Positions 16,758 through 25,645 of a stretch of DNA of 64,000 nucleotides are shown here, piece by piece. The position numbers and the translations under genes were made by a program. The stretch is from Planotetraspora mira (GTDB lineage Bacteria > Actinomycetota > Actinomycetes > Streptosporangiales > Streptosporangiaceae). The notes under the pieces are model-generated. The model did no database searches, was not told where the DNA came from, and saw only the letters and a list, made by a program, of their open reading frames with translations. How positions within the stretch are numbered: the stretch's first letter is position 1; every line of letters starts with the position of its first letter. The DNA lies in assembly GCF_016863275.1 (NCBI RefSeq), contig NZ_BOOO01000041.1, forward strand, positions 1-64,000, read 5' to 3'.

Positions 16758-19700
16758 CTAGCCGATGTAGTGCACCGCGAGGTAGTACTTGTAGGCGATG
16801 CCCCTGCAGGTCCCCTTCCAGAAGTAGTGCGAGCAGACGCCGTAGTAGAGGACGTAATAGAAGACGTTGTCGACCTCGCCCTTGCTGCGGACGTATCCCA
16901 TGTTGCGCAGGGCCAGTCCGTAGTCGTGCATCATGCACGCCCACCGGAAGTCGTACCCGAGCGGCTTGTCGGGGGCCTTCGTGCAGTAGTCGTACTTGAT
17001 TCCGCGGATCCACCAGCCCGCGGGGGTCTTCTTCCAGGAGACCCAGAGCCAACTGCCGTGATACCAGGCGTAGTTGACGCCGCAGTGGTTGAACGCGAAG
17101 TCCCAGAAACTCGTGCACCAGTACCACTTCTTGCCGTCCAGGTCGGCCTTGGCGGTGGGCGCCTGGGCGGCGTAGTCGTAGGCGTTGGCGCTGCCGCCGT
17201 CCACCGGGTCGGTCTGCAGGAACCGTCCCAGCTTGGGCTGGTAGAGCCGGACACCCATGAGCATGGTGCCGTCGGGGGTGTCGGCGGCTCGCTGGGCCGC
17301 GCCGTGCCAGCCGTACCGCGTTGAGGGCTGGCCCGGGCGCGGGTTGCCGAACTCGTCGTAGTCCAGTGCCAGAGGCACTCCGCCGACCACGGTGTAGACC
17401 ACGTTGATGTCGTCGTGCAGGTTGGTGAGCTGCAGCCGGACGTCTCCGGTCGCCGATGTGACGGCCGCGAGACCACCCGCGATCGAGGTGACGTTCCTGG
17501 TGACGGCGCCGGAGGTGGTGTCCTCCACGACCCACGCGGGGGTGTCGTCATCGGCGTCGAAGTGCTCGATCCGCGTGCTGACGTTGTTCCAGACGCCGCC
17601 CGACTGCTGCGCCAGCACGGTGGTGTCGCGCCGGAGTTGCGGGTCGAGGGTGTAGGACTGCCGCACCGAGCCCGAGGTCATCGTCTTGACCAGGTCGGTG
17701 TTGTAGTAGTCCACCTTCAGCCCGCCGGGCGTGGCCGTGGTGCGGCCGTAGGCGTCGTACACGTAGCCGGAGTCGGCCAGCCGGTCCCCGCCGTCGTAGA
17801 CGTGGTTCTCGGTGACCGCGCCCGAGCCGTCGCAGCCGCTCCTGGTCAGCGCGGTCCGGTTGGAGTTGGCGTCGTATCCGTACCTCCGCCGCGCGCAGGT
17901 CCCACTCACGGTGTCGTCCACCGAGCTGATCCTGCCCGCCTTGTCGTAGCCGATCTGCTGGGACGACAGCCCGTTGTGCGAGACCTGCTCACCGTGGATC
18001 GACCAGGTCACCGAGTCGTCGAGCAGCTTCACACCTGTGGCGTTCTGGTAGCCGCGCCAGGTCGGTGCGCCTGCCGGGTCCCTGGTGACGCTGTAGGAGA
18101 CGCCTCCCGGCAGGTTCTCGTGGACGACGGCGCCGTCCAGGTCGTAGGCGGCGGTGAAGCTGCCCGCGACCGAGTCGGTCATCGAGGTGAGCACGCCCCG
18201 GGGGTCGGCCGCGGTGTCGTAAACGTAGGTCACCGTGGACGGCGCGCCGTCCGTCTTCTTGGTGACCCGGTCGAGCGCGTCGTACTCCGCCCTGGTCACG
18301 CCGCCGCCGGAGTCGGTGTAGGAAACCTGCCGTCCCAGCACGTCGTACTCCCGTTTGATCACGGTCCCGTTGGACGCGCTGGTCTGCACCGCGTGTCCCG
18401 CCGCGTCGTAGGTCGTGGTCACCACCGGTACCGCCGTGCCCACACCGCCGGTGATCGAGGTCTGCACGACCCGGCCCCCGGTGTCGTAGGTCATGGAGGT
18501 GGTCCTGGTGACCCCGTTCGCCGTCTCGGTCACGGCGGAGACGCGGCCGCCCGCTTCGTAGCTGTAGACCTTGCTGACCAGTTCGGCGGGGTTGGAGCCG
18601 CTGTCGGAGATCGCAGCCTTCGCCTTCGATCGGCACAGCAGCCCGGCCCACTCGGGCTTGCCGCCGCAGGTTCCGGTGCCGTCGGCGGTGTAGTACTCGG
18701 TGGTGGTCGTGCCGGCGTCGGCGCCCGACGACTTCGGCATGGTGGTGCTGATCACCCTGCCGTCCGTGTCGTATCCGGTGGTCTTGGTGATCGCCAGACC
18801 ACCGGGATCGTCGACGGTCTTGGTGGCCTGGCCGGAGCTCCAGTCGTAGTACGTCTTGCTGACCCGGAGATCGGCGTCCGCCGTCCCGCCGGGCACCGAG
18901 GCGCCCACGGTGACGGTGGTGACCAGGTTCGCCACCTTGGCGTCCGCCGGCCGGCCCTCGTCGTAGGTGTTGACCGTGTGCTTCCTGGCGGCGACCTGGG
19001 CGCCGCCTGAGGTGATCAGGTGCAGCGGTTCGAGCTCGGACTCCTCACGCTGCCCGTCGGCACTGTAGGTGGTCTGCTCGGAGAGCAGCCGCGCCCGCTC
19101 CGCCGTCGGTGTGTTGAGCAGGCCGAGCTGGGTCAGGACGTTCGCCGCGTTCGGCCCCTGGCCCAGGGCGAGCGCCCGGTTGGCCGCCGAGAGTGAGAGC
19201 ACGGTGTTGCCCTGCCCGTCGTCCTGGCTGACGGATACGCCGCCGCCTGGCTCCGCGCGGTTGACCAGCTGCGCCGACGCGTCGAGGTAGGTGATCGTGG
19301 CGCGGCCGTAGTCGGACCCGGCCAGGCCGCCGCGTCCGGTGTTGTTCGCGGGCACCTGGTCGGCGGGGAAGATCGCGGTCGCGTCGGCGGGCGCGTCGGA
19401 CTGCCCCCACGTCGCCGTGGTCGCCGGGGCCAGGTTGTACGGCGCGCCGGCCCCGCTGATCGGGACGTCGTACACGACCGAGACGGTCGCGGTGCCGTTC
19501 GTCTCGCTCAGGGTTCCCGGGCGGAGCGTCGGCCGGGAGACACTGAGCAGCATCCCGTCGGACGCGGTGTCGGCGTTGCCCGCCCTGCCGTACGCCATGG
19601 TCCACGGCAGCTGTCCGGGCGGGGTGTACCGGTTCACCCGGCCACCCAGGTCGTAGTCGTAGCGGGTCTTGACGGTCGGGCTGTCGGGGTCCCACGTCTC

Positions 19701-22700
19701 GCGGAGGCGGCCCAGGTCGTCGTAGCTGTACACGGCCAGGCCCTGGGGCGTGCTCGCCCCGCCCTCCCAGAGGCTGATCTGCTTGACCTGCCCGGCCACG
19801 TCGCCGAGCTGCGCGCCGGCGGTCGTCGTGGTGGCGTAGGTGAACTTGATCAGCTGGCAGCCCTTGGGCAGGGAGGCGAGGTCGTCCACGTCGCAGTCGG
19901 TCTGCGAGGCGACCGACCAGGACGGGGCGATGATCTTGAGTGGCCTGGCCAGAGTCGTGCCGTCAGAGCCGGTCACCGGCTCCCAGATGAAGACCGTGCT
20001 GCCCTTGCCGCTCGCCGGGTAGGCGGCGCGGACCAGGTAGGTCGTCGCCGTGGGGTTCACCTTGGCGAAGACCGTCCGGTCTGCCGAGTTGACGTCGGAA
20101 AGGGTGTAGCGGTCGGTCGCCGCATCGAAGGTCAGCGTCAGGTTGGAGGCGTCCGGCTGAGGGGTGAAGGAGCCGTCGGTGTTCTTGGTGAAGGCCACTG
20201 AGGAGTCTTCGCCGCTGATCTCGACGGAGGTGGCCGAGGTGGGACGGAGCTGCGTGAAGGAGCCCTGCCCCGCCTGGGCGAGCCCGCTCGAGGTCCACTC
20301 GGTGCCGAAGATCGCCGCGACCCCCGGCAGGGACGATCCCTTGCGCGGGTCGCGCGAGGAGAAGGAGCGCATGAGCCCGACGCCGAACACGTTGACGTCC
20401 GTGGCCGCCATCTTGAACTCGCCGGTGAGCATGTTGACCACCCCCGGCCCGATGGGCTGGGTGGACGCGCCCTGCGCCTCACGGTCGACGACCAGGTCGA
20501 CCGAATCGGACGCCGCCGTTCCCGTCGAGGTGGTGAACTCGGCACGCACCTGGATCACGCCGTCCTCGGTGAGCGTGTGCGTGGTGTCCCAGATCAGCTC
20601 CGGAGAGACGCCTGAGGCCATCGCCACCGGCCAGGTGATCGCCGTGCCGTCCGACTTCTTCCGGACGTCCGCGGCGGGAACCTGGTGCCAGGTGTCGGTC
20701 TCGCCGCGCCGGTAGGAGAAGGTGACCGCGGTCAGTCCCGGGCTGCCCGTCGCGGCCAGCACGGTGCGGCGAGCGGTCGACTGCCCGTCCGTCGGCGAGG
20801 TGACGGCCGATGTGCCGGCGTTGAAGGCATACGTGGTGGCGGCCGACAGGTTGCCCGCCTTGTCCTTCACCCACGCCTTCAGGGTGTGCGGGCCGTCACT
20901 GCCGGGGGTCCAGTTGAGCGCGTACGGCGCGCCGGAGTTCGCCGCGGACTGCTGGGCGCCGCCGTCGAAGGACCAGAGCACCGCCGACACGTCGGTGCCG
21001 CCGGGCGTGATGATGAATTTGCCCGCCTGGCCGGATCCCTTCGCCCACCCGTCTTCGGGGTAGTCGTCGGAGGAGACGGCGGGAGCGGGCGGCGGAGTGG
21101 CGTCCACGGTGAAGGTGAACCAACTCGACCACGCGCTGTAGTCGGTGCCGTCGAAGGAGCGGACCCGCCAGTGATAGGAGGTGTTGGCGAGAGGCGTGCC
21201 CACCTTCCACGATCCGGTGGCGCCGGAGGCGATGTTCGAGACGGAGCCGCCGGTGACCTTGGTCACGTGGTCGGGAGTCCACACCTCGAAGTCGGCCCGC
21301 TGCGCCTGCGCGTCCGTGTCGCTGACCTTGGCGGACAGCGTCGGCTGGGGAGCGCTCACCAGGGCGGGACTGGCACACGTGGTGCACGGCGCGATCGCCA
21401 GGCTCGCGGGCGTCGCCGGGATCGTGTTGTAGGTGATGGAGATGCTCGGGTTGTTCTCGAACCGCTTCCAGTAGTAGTTGTCGGTCTCGCTGCCGGCCTT
21501 GACCATGAACGTGATGGACGTGCCGCCGGCGGTCACGGTGCTCTGCAGGGCGCTGGTCACGTCCCAGCCGACGACGGCCGCCGGGCAGGTCGAAGGGCCG
21601 CCGAGCCCGCTGGACGACCAGCCGTAGGCGACGTTCTTCGCGCCGATGGACAGGTTGGAGGCGGGCTGGTTGTTCCAGTTGGTGGAGGAGCCGACCGCGG
21701 CGGTTCTGTGCAGTTCGACGTTCCTGGCCGAGCAGGACCAGGCCCAGGTCTCCTTGATGTTGAACGTCGCGGAGATGATGTGCTTGCCCGTGCCCATCCC
21801 CGAGAAGCTCATGTTGAAGAACGAGCGCCGCTTGGCCGCGCCGGCGCTACTGGTGCCGGCCGTGGCGTCATTGGTGGAGTTGTAGTAGGCGCTGGTCGGA
21901 TAGGCAGAGTCGACGTACGTCCAGCCCGACTTGGCGGCGGTGAAGCTCGGGTCGATCGTCACGGGGAAGACGGTGGCGGGGTCGGTGAGCAGGGCGGCGT
22001 CAGGGGTGACCTTCAGGGCGCCGGCCGAAAGCCGCACGTCCATCTTGCTGCGCCTGCCCGCCTGCGCGCCGACGGCCGGGGTGGCGGGGTTGCGCGTCAT
22101 GGCCTTTTCCGCGGTGGCGTCCCACATCTCCGCGGCTGAAGTCGTGAACACCGGGTCGTCCTTGGTGTTCACGATCGCGACGTTGCCGTACTCGTCGGCC
22201 TTGATCTTGCCCTTCTTCAGGGAGGTGGCGAACGTCAGCGCCTTCAGCTTGGGATCGGCGGCCGCTGCGCGGGACTTGACCACGAGTTTCTCGGCGAACC
22301 CGTCGACATCTGCGGTCAGCACCAGGTCGACGCCGGGCAGCACCTCGGAGTAGGTGGCGGTCGCGCCGTTCAGCACCGGCTTGGGCAGAGCGCCGAGCGG
22401 CGAGTCCAGGGAGAACTCGGTGCCCTTCTCGGATGCGCGTACCAGCGGGCCCTGACCGCCGCCGGAGAAGCTGTAGGAGACGGACGAGGCCTTCGGAGCG
22501 ATCGACCCGTCCGGGTTCGCGACCAGCGTCGCGTCCGCGGCGGTCCACTCGTCGCCACGTTTCACCCGTACGGGGCGGTAGCGGTGCTCCTGAGTCACCG
22601 TGCCGCCGGGGTTGATGAAGTACTCGTCGGTCTCCGAGGTGAGTGACGTCACCTTGATCCGTTTGCCGCAGACCGCGGCGGCCAGCCTGGCGGAGATCTC

Positions 22701-22853
22701 GGTCGGCATCTCGTCGGGACAGGTCGCGGCCGGCGCCTGGGCCTTGGCCGAGACCGGCGCCGCTCTCGCTGGGACCGGCACCACGACAGTGGACACCAGC
22801 GCCAGGGCCATGAGGGCCGGTAACGCGGTCGGCCGCCTTGATTTCTTCAACAC
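16758..22853 (-). CDS. Secreted RHS/YD-repeat polymorphic toxin with C-terminal phospholipase A2 domain
   Basis: A 2031-residue exported protein. Residues 1-31 are a Sec signal peptide ending ARA. An N-terminal region includes a DNRLRE-like module (about 310-480), then fibronectin-III-like and Ig-like segments. YD repeats fill most of the second half. The RHS-associated core ends near residue 1895 with LGRFLQTDPVDGG, ANAYDY and DLDG, the usual junction before a variable toxin. The remaining 135 residues end in a prokaryotic secreted PLA2 fold: DYCTKAPDKPLGYDF, then RWACMMHDYG, closely following the Streptomyces violaceoruber enzyme. The His-Asp dyad is probably His1976/Asp1995, with Asp1955 as a calcium ligand. 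Phospholipid hydrolysis of competitor membranes is the inferred activity. GTG 22853 has GGAGG six bases ahead. No immunity gene is evident next to it. Confidence 0.88.
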   Translation of the reverse strand: MLKKSRRPTALPALMALALVSTVVVPVPARAAPVSAKAQAPAATCPDEMPTEISARLAAAVCGKRIKVTSLTSETDEYFINPGGTVTQEHRYRPVRVKRGDEWTAADATLVANPDGSIAPKASSVSYSFSGGGQGPLVRASEKGTEFSLDSPLGALPKPVLNGATATYSEVLPGVDLVLTADVDGFAEKLVVKSRAAAADPKLKALTFATSLKKGKIKADEYGNVAIVNTKDDPVFTTSAAEMWDATAEKAMTRNPATPAVGAQAGRRSKMDVRLSAGALKVTPDAALLTDPATVFPVTIDPSFTAAKSGWTYVDSAYPTSAYYNSTNDATAGTSSAGAAKRRSFFNMSFSGMGTGKHIISATFNIKETWAWSCSARNVELHRTAAVGSSTNWNNQPASNLSIGAKNVAYGWSSSGLGGPSTCPAAVVGWDVTSALQSTVTAGGTSITFMVKAGSETDNYYWKRFENNPSISITYNTIPATPASLAIAPCTTCASPALVSAPQPTLSAKVSDTDAQAQRADFEVWTPDHVTKVTGGSVSNIASGATGSWKVGTPLANTSYHWRVRSFDGTDYSAWSSWFTFTVDATPPPAPAVSSDDYPEDGWAKGSGQAGKFIITPGGTDVSAVLWSFDGGAQQSAANSGAPYALNWTPGSDGPHTLKAWVKDKAGNLSAATTYAFNAGTSAVTSPTDGQSTARRTVLAATGSPGLTAVTFSYRRGETDTWHQVPAADVRKKSDGTAITWPVAMASGVSPELIWDTTHTLTEDGVIQVRAEFTTSTGTAASDSVDLVVDREAQGASTQPIGPGVVNMLTGEFKMAATDVNVFGVGLMRSFSSRDPRKGSSLPGVAAIFGTEWTSSGLAQAGQGSFTQLRPTSATSVEISGEDSSVAFTKNTDGSFTPQPDASNLTLTFDAATDRYTLSDVNSADRTVFAKVNPTATTYLVRAAYPASGKGSTVFIWEPVTGSDGTTLARPLKIIAPSWSVASQTDCDVDDLASLPKGCQLIKFTYATTTTAGAQLGDVAGQVKQISLWEGGASTPQGLAVYSYDDLGRLRETWDPDSPTVKTRYDYDLGGRVNRYTPPGQLPWTMAYGRAGNADTASDGMLLSVSRPTLRPGTLSETNGTATVSVVYDVPISGAGAPYNLAPATTATWGQSDAPADATAIFPADQVPANNTGRGGLAGSDYGRATITYLDASAQLVNRAEPGGGVSVSQDDGQGNTVLSLSAANRALALGQGPNAANVLTQLGLLNTPTAERARLLSEQTTYSADGQREESELEPLHLITSGGAQVAARKHTVNTYDEGRPADAKVANLVTTVTVGASVPGGTADADLRVSKTYYDWSSGQATKTVDDPGGLAITKTTGYDTDGRVISTTMPKSSGADAGTTTTEYYTADGTGTCGGKPEWAGLLCRSKAKAAISDSGSNPAELVSKVYSYEAGGRVSAVTETANGVTRTTSMTYDTGGRVVQTSITGGVGTAVPVVTTTYDAAGHAVQTSASNGTVIKREYDVLGRQVSYTDSGGGVTRAEYDALDRVTKKTDGAPSTVTYVYDTAADPRGVLTSMTDSVAGSFTAAYDLDGAVVHENLPGGVSYSVTRDPAGAPTWRGYQNATGVKLLDDSVTWSIHGEQVSHNGLSSQQIGYDKAGRISSVDDTVSGTCARRRYGYDANSNRTALTRSGCDGSGAVTENHVYDGGDRLADSGYVYDAYGRTTATPGGLKVDYYNTDLVKTMTSGSVRQSYTLDPQLRRDTTVLAQQSGGVWNNVSTRIEHFDADDDTPAWVVEDTTSGAVTRNVTSIAGGLAAVTSATGDVRLQLTNLHDDINVVYTVVGGVPLALDYDEFGNPRPGQPSTRYGWHGAAQRAADTPDGTMLMGVRLYQPKLGRFLQTDPVDGGSANAYDYAAQAPTAKADLDGKKWYWCTSFWDFAFNHCGVNYAWYHGSWLWVSWKKTPAGWWIRGIKYDYCTKAPDKPLGYDFRWACMMHDYGLALRNMGYVRSKGEVDNVFYYVLYYGVCSHYFWKGTCRGIAYKYYLAVHYIG

Positions 22854-22921
22854 CCTCTACCTCCGCATAACGCGAATACACAGTCGGACTCATGTTGATC
22901 AGCGGCTGTATAGGTGTCGTA

Positions 22922-22975
22922 TAGATGGCGTTAGGCCGATAGATGCGGTAGGTCCCCTAGATGCGTCAGGTCCCC
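22922..22975. repeat. Three tandem 18-base repeats in a divergent intergenic region
   Basis: Units begin at 22922, 22940 and 22958. The second (TAGATGCGGTAGGTCCCC) and third (TAGATGCGTCAGGTCCCC) differ at two positions; the first is more diverged (TAGATGGCGTTAGGCCGA). They lie 70-120 bases upstream of the RHS start and just upstream of the hydroxyproline operon promoter, so they could act on either. Confidence 0.7.
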
Positions 22976-22989
22976 GAGCACCGCCGGTC

Positions 22990-23028
22990 TTGAAAATCGC
23001 CTGACGGCGCTCTAACAATGTGACATTG
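22990..23028 (+). promoter_or_regulatory. Hydroxyproline operon promoter with 13-base operator
   Basis: TTGAAA (22990-22995) and TAACAA (23013-23018) are separated by 17 bases, a good vegetative promoter. A perfect inverted repeat CAATGT-G-ACATTG (23016-23028) overlaps the -10 box and start point. The GT-G-AC core fits sites of GntR/FCD regulators, and the third gene of the operon encodes such a protein. Repression lifted by hydroxyproline or an intermediate is the likely mode. Confidence 0.6.
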
Positions 23029-23061
23029 CACTAGCCGCATACGCACTGAGGAGAGTCCGGG

Positions 23062-23967
23062 ATGACCATCTCCGCCAGGCCCTGGCGCGGCGTCCACGTC
23101 GCGTCGGCGCTGCCCTTCAACGAGGACCTCTCCGTCGACCACACCGCGTTCGCCGAGCACGTGCGGTTCCTCGCCGCGGGCGGCTGCGACGGAGTGGTGC
23201 CCAACGGCTCGCTGGGCGAATACCAGACGCTCACCCCGGAGGAGCGGGCCCGCGTCGTCGAGACGGCCGTCGAGGCCGCCCCCGAAGGGTTCGGCGTGAT
23301 GCCGGGCGTCGCCGCGTACGGCGCGCTGGAGTCCCGCCGCTGGGCCGAGCAGGCCGCCGCCGCCGGGGCCACGTCCGTCCTCCTGCTCCCGCCGAACTCC
23401 TACCGCGCCGGGAGGGAGGCCGTCGTCGAGCACTACCGCGAGGTGGCCAAGGCCGGACTGCCGATCGTCGCGTACAACAACCCCGTCGACACCAAGGTCG
23501 ACCTGACGCCGGGACTGCTCGCCGAACTCTTCCACGAGGGCCTGATCGTCGCCGTCAAGGAGTTCACCGGCGACGTCCGCAGGGCGTACGAGATCGCCGA
23601 ACTGGCACCCGGCCTCGACGTGCTGGTCGGCGCCGACGACGTGCTGCTCGAGTTGGGAGTCGCCGGGGCCGTCGGCTGGATCGCCGGCTACCCGAACGCG
23701 TTCCCTGAGGCCACGTCCGCGCTCTATCGGCTGGTCACCTCCGGCGAAGGCGCCGACATCGCCACGGCGCTGCCGATCTACCGTGACCTGCACCCTCTGC
23801 TGCGCTGGGACTCCAAGACCGAGTTCGTTCAGTCGATCAAGTTGTCGATGGACGTCGCCGGCCGCAGAGGCGGTCCCTGCCGCCCGCCGCGCCTGCCGCT
23901 CCCGCCGGAACTGGTCGCCCGCATCACCGCCGACACCGAAGCCGTCCTCGCGAAGGGCTACAAGTGA
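23062..23967 (+). CDS. DHDPS-family enzyme, probable pyrroline-4-hydroxy-2-carboxylate deaminase
   Basis: A class I aldolase-fold enzyme of 301 residues. It has NGSLGEYQTLTPEER, the core Tyr138 (IVAYNNP) and Lys166 (AVKEFTGD), which would form the Schiff base with the substrate. In context it is most likely the deaminase that converts delta-1-pyrroline-4-hydroxy-2-carboxylate to alpha-ketoglutarate semialdehyde, the third step of the D-hydroxyproline pathway, and not the lysine-biosynthesis enzyme. ATG 23062 follows GAGGAGAG. First gene of a six-gene operon; its stop overlaps the epimerase start by four bases. Confidence 0.85.
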   Translation: MTISARPWRGVHVASALPFNEDLSVDHTAFAEHVRFLAAGGCDGVVPNGSLGEYQTLTPEERARVVETAVEAAPEGFGVMPGVAAYGALESRRWAEQAAAAGATSVLLLPPNSYRAGREAVVEHYREVAKAGLPIVAYNNPVDTKVDLTPGLLAELFHEGLIVAVKEFTGDVRRAYEIAELAPGLDVLVGADDVLLELGVAGAVGWIAGYPNAFPEATSALYRLVTSGEGADIATALPIYRDLHPLLRWDSKTEFVQSIKLSMDVAGRRGGPCRPPRLPLPPELVARITADTEAVLAKGYK

Positions 23968-24965
23968 GATCACGCCGCACCTTCCACGCCGTCGAGTCCC
24001 ACACCGAGGGCATGCCCACGCGGGTCATCGTCGGCGGCATGGGGACGATTCCCGGCGCGACCATGGCCGAGCGGAGGCTGTGGTTCATGGAGAACAGCGA
24101 CGACGTCCGCACGCTGCTCATGTACGAACCGCGCGGCCACGCGGCGATGAGCGGCGCGATCCTGCAGCCCCCCACGCGTCCCGACGCCGACTACGGTGTG
24201 CTGTTCATCGAGGTCTCCGGCCTGCTGCCGATGTGCGGTCACGGCACGATCGGGGTCGCGACGGTCCTGGTCGAGACCGGGATGGTGCCCGTCGTCGAGC
24301 CGGTGACCACGATCAGGCTCGACACTCCCGCCGGGCTCGTCGTCGCGTCCGTCGCGGTCGAGGACGGTGCGGCGAGGTCGGTCACCATCCAGAACGTGCC
24401 GTCGTTCTCGTACGCGCTGGACCGGAAGGTCGAGGTTTCCGGTTTCGGCGAAGTCGGCTACGACATGGCGTTCGGGGGGAACTTCTACGCGGTCGTCGAG
24501 CTGTCGGACCTGGGACTGCCCTTCGACCGATCCCGCGCCGGCGACCTGCTGGCCGCCGGACTGAAGATCATGGATGCGGTGAACGAGCACGACCGGCCCG
24601 TCCACCCGGAGCGCGACGACATCAACGGCTGCCATCACGTCTATCTGAAGGCCCCCGGCTCGACCGCCGAGTTGTCGCGGCACGCCATGGCCATCCACCC
24701 CGGCTGGTTCGACCGTTCCCCGTGCGGCACGGGCACGAGCGCCCGGATGGCCCAGCTGCACGCGCGTGGAGAGCTGGGGATCGGCGAGGACTTCGTGAAC
24801 GAGTCGTTCATCGGCACGCGCTTCACGGGACGACTGCTCGGCGAGACCACGGTCGGGTCGCTTCCCGCGGTGCTGCCGTCGATCACCGGCCGGGCATGGG
24901 TCACCGGAACCTCGCAGTTCCACCTCGACCCCACCGACCCGTTCCCCGCCGGTTTCCTGCTGTGA
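23964..24965 (+). CDS. Proline racemase family protein, probable 4-hydroxyproline 2-epimerase
   Basis: A 333-residue member of the proline racemase fold with both catalytic cysteines: Cys91 in PMCGHGTIG and Cys254 in SPCGTGTSA. Retention of two Cys argues for racemisation or epimerisation; the trans-3-hydroxyproline dehydratase branch replaces one of them. It would turn trans-4-hydroxy-L-proline into cis-4-hydroxy-D-proline, the entry step of the pathway, for the FAD dehydrogenase downstream. The start GTG overlaps the deaminase stop (GTGA). Proline racemase activity is the main alternative. Confidence 0.87.
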   Translation: MRSRRTFHAVESHTEGMPTRVIVGGMGTIPGATMAERRLWFMENSDDVRTLLMYEPRGHAAMSGAILQPPTRPDADYGVLFIEVSGLLPMCGHGTIGVATVLVETGMVPVVEPVTTIRLDTPAGLVVASVAVEDGAARSVTIQNVPSFSYALDRKVEVSGFGEVGYDMAFGGNFYAVVELSDLGLPFDRSRAGDLLAAGLKIMDAVNEHDRPVHPERDDINGCHHVYLKAPGSTAELSRHAMAIHPGWFDRSPCGTGTSARMAQLHARGELGIGEDFVNESFIGTRFTGRLLGETTVGSLPAVLPSITGRAWVTGTSQFHLDPTDPFPAGFLL

Positions 24966-25645
24966 GTCCCGCCTCCGTTCCCGGTCTGCCGGACATCGGC
25001 CGGCGGGAGAACCTCCGCGACCGGATCAGGGACGCCCTGCGGGCCGCGATCATCTCTGGCAGGCTGGAGCCCGGCGTGGTCTACTCGGCTCCCACGCTGG
25101 GCGCGCAGTTCGGCGTCTCGCCCACCCCTGTACGGGAGGCCATGCTCGACCTGGTGAAGGAGGGCCTGGTCGTCGCGCACCCGAACAAGGGCTTCCGGAT
25201 CACCGAGGTGTCCGATGAGGATCTCGACAACCTCGCCGCCGTACGGCTGCTCATCGAGCCGCCGACCGTTCGGGACGCCGTCGCCGTGATACCGGCGGAG
25301 GACTTTCCCGGGTTGCGGACGCTGGCCCAGGCCATCGTCGACGCCGCCGAGCGCGGCGACCTCGTCGGATACGTCGAGGCCGACCATGTCTTCCACCTGA
25401 CCTTGCTCGGCTACAGCCGCAACCGGTTCCTCCTGGAGGTCGTCTCAGGCCTGCGCGCCAAGACGCGGCTGTTCGGCCTGGCCGCGCTGCTGCGCGGCGG
25501 CAGGCTGGGCGCCTCGGCCGCCGAGCATCACGAACTGCTCGACCTCGTCGAGGCCCGCGACCCGGTCGGAGCCGAGATCCTGATGCACCGCCACGTCGGC
25601 CACGTGCGCGGGTTGTGGGCAGGTGCCGCCACGGACGCCCCATGA
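24962..25645 (+). CDS. GntR-family regulator (FCD domain) of the hydroxyproline operon
   Basis: A 227-residue repressor-type protein. The N-terminal winged helix (residues 12-80) includes LRAAIISGRLEPG and FGVSPTPVREAM; the C-terminal half is an all-helical ligand-binding FCD-like domain with the acidic/His segments ADHVFH and AEHHELL. GTG 24962 overlaps the epimerase stop by four bases; the longer frame upstream is a shadow of the preceding genes. Sitting inside the operon, it probably controls the promoter at 22990-23028 through the CAATGTGACATTG operator. Confidence 0.88.
   Translation: MSPASVPGLPDIGRRENLRDRIRDALRAAIISGRLEPGVVYSAPTLGAQFGVSPTPVREAMLDLVKEGLVVAHPNKGFRITEVSDEDLDNLAAVRLLIEPPTVRDAVAVIPAEDFPGLRTLAQAIVDAAERGDLVGYVEADHVFHLTLLGYSRNRFLLEVVSGLRAKTRLFGLAALLRGGRLGASAAEHHELLDLVEARDPVGAEILMHRHVGHVRGLWAGAATDAP

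Noticed and set aside
22922-22975. Tandem repeats considered as a CRISPR array
   Set aside because: Units are contiguous without spacers, only three copies, and no cas genes are near.
23783-24961. Long upstream extension of the GntR gene frame
   Set aside because: Overlaps the deaminase and epimerase genes in another frame; the true start overlaps the epimerase stop at 24962.
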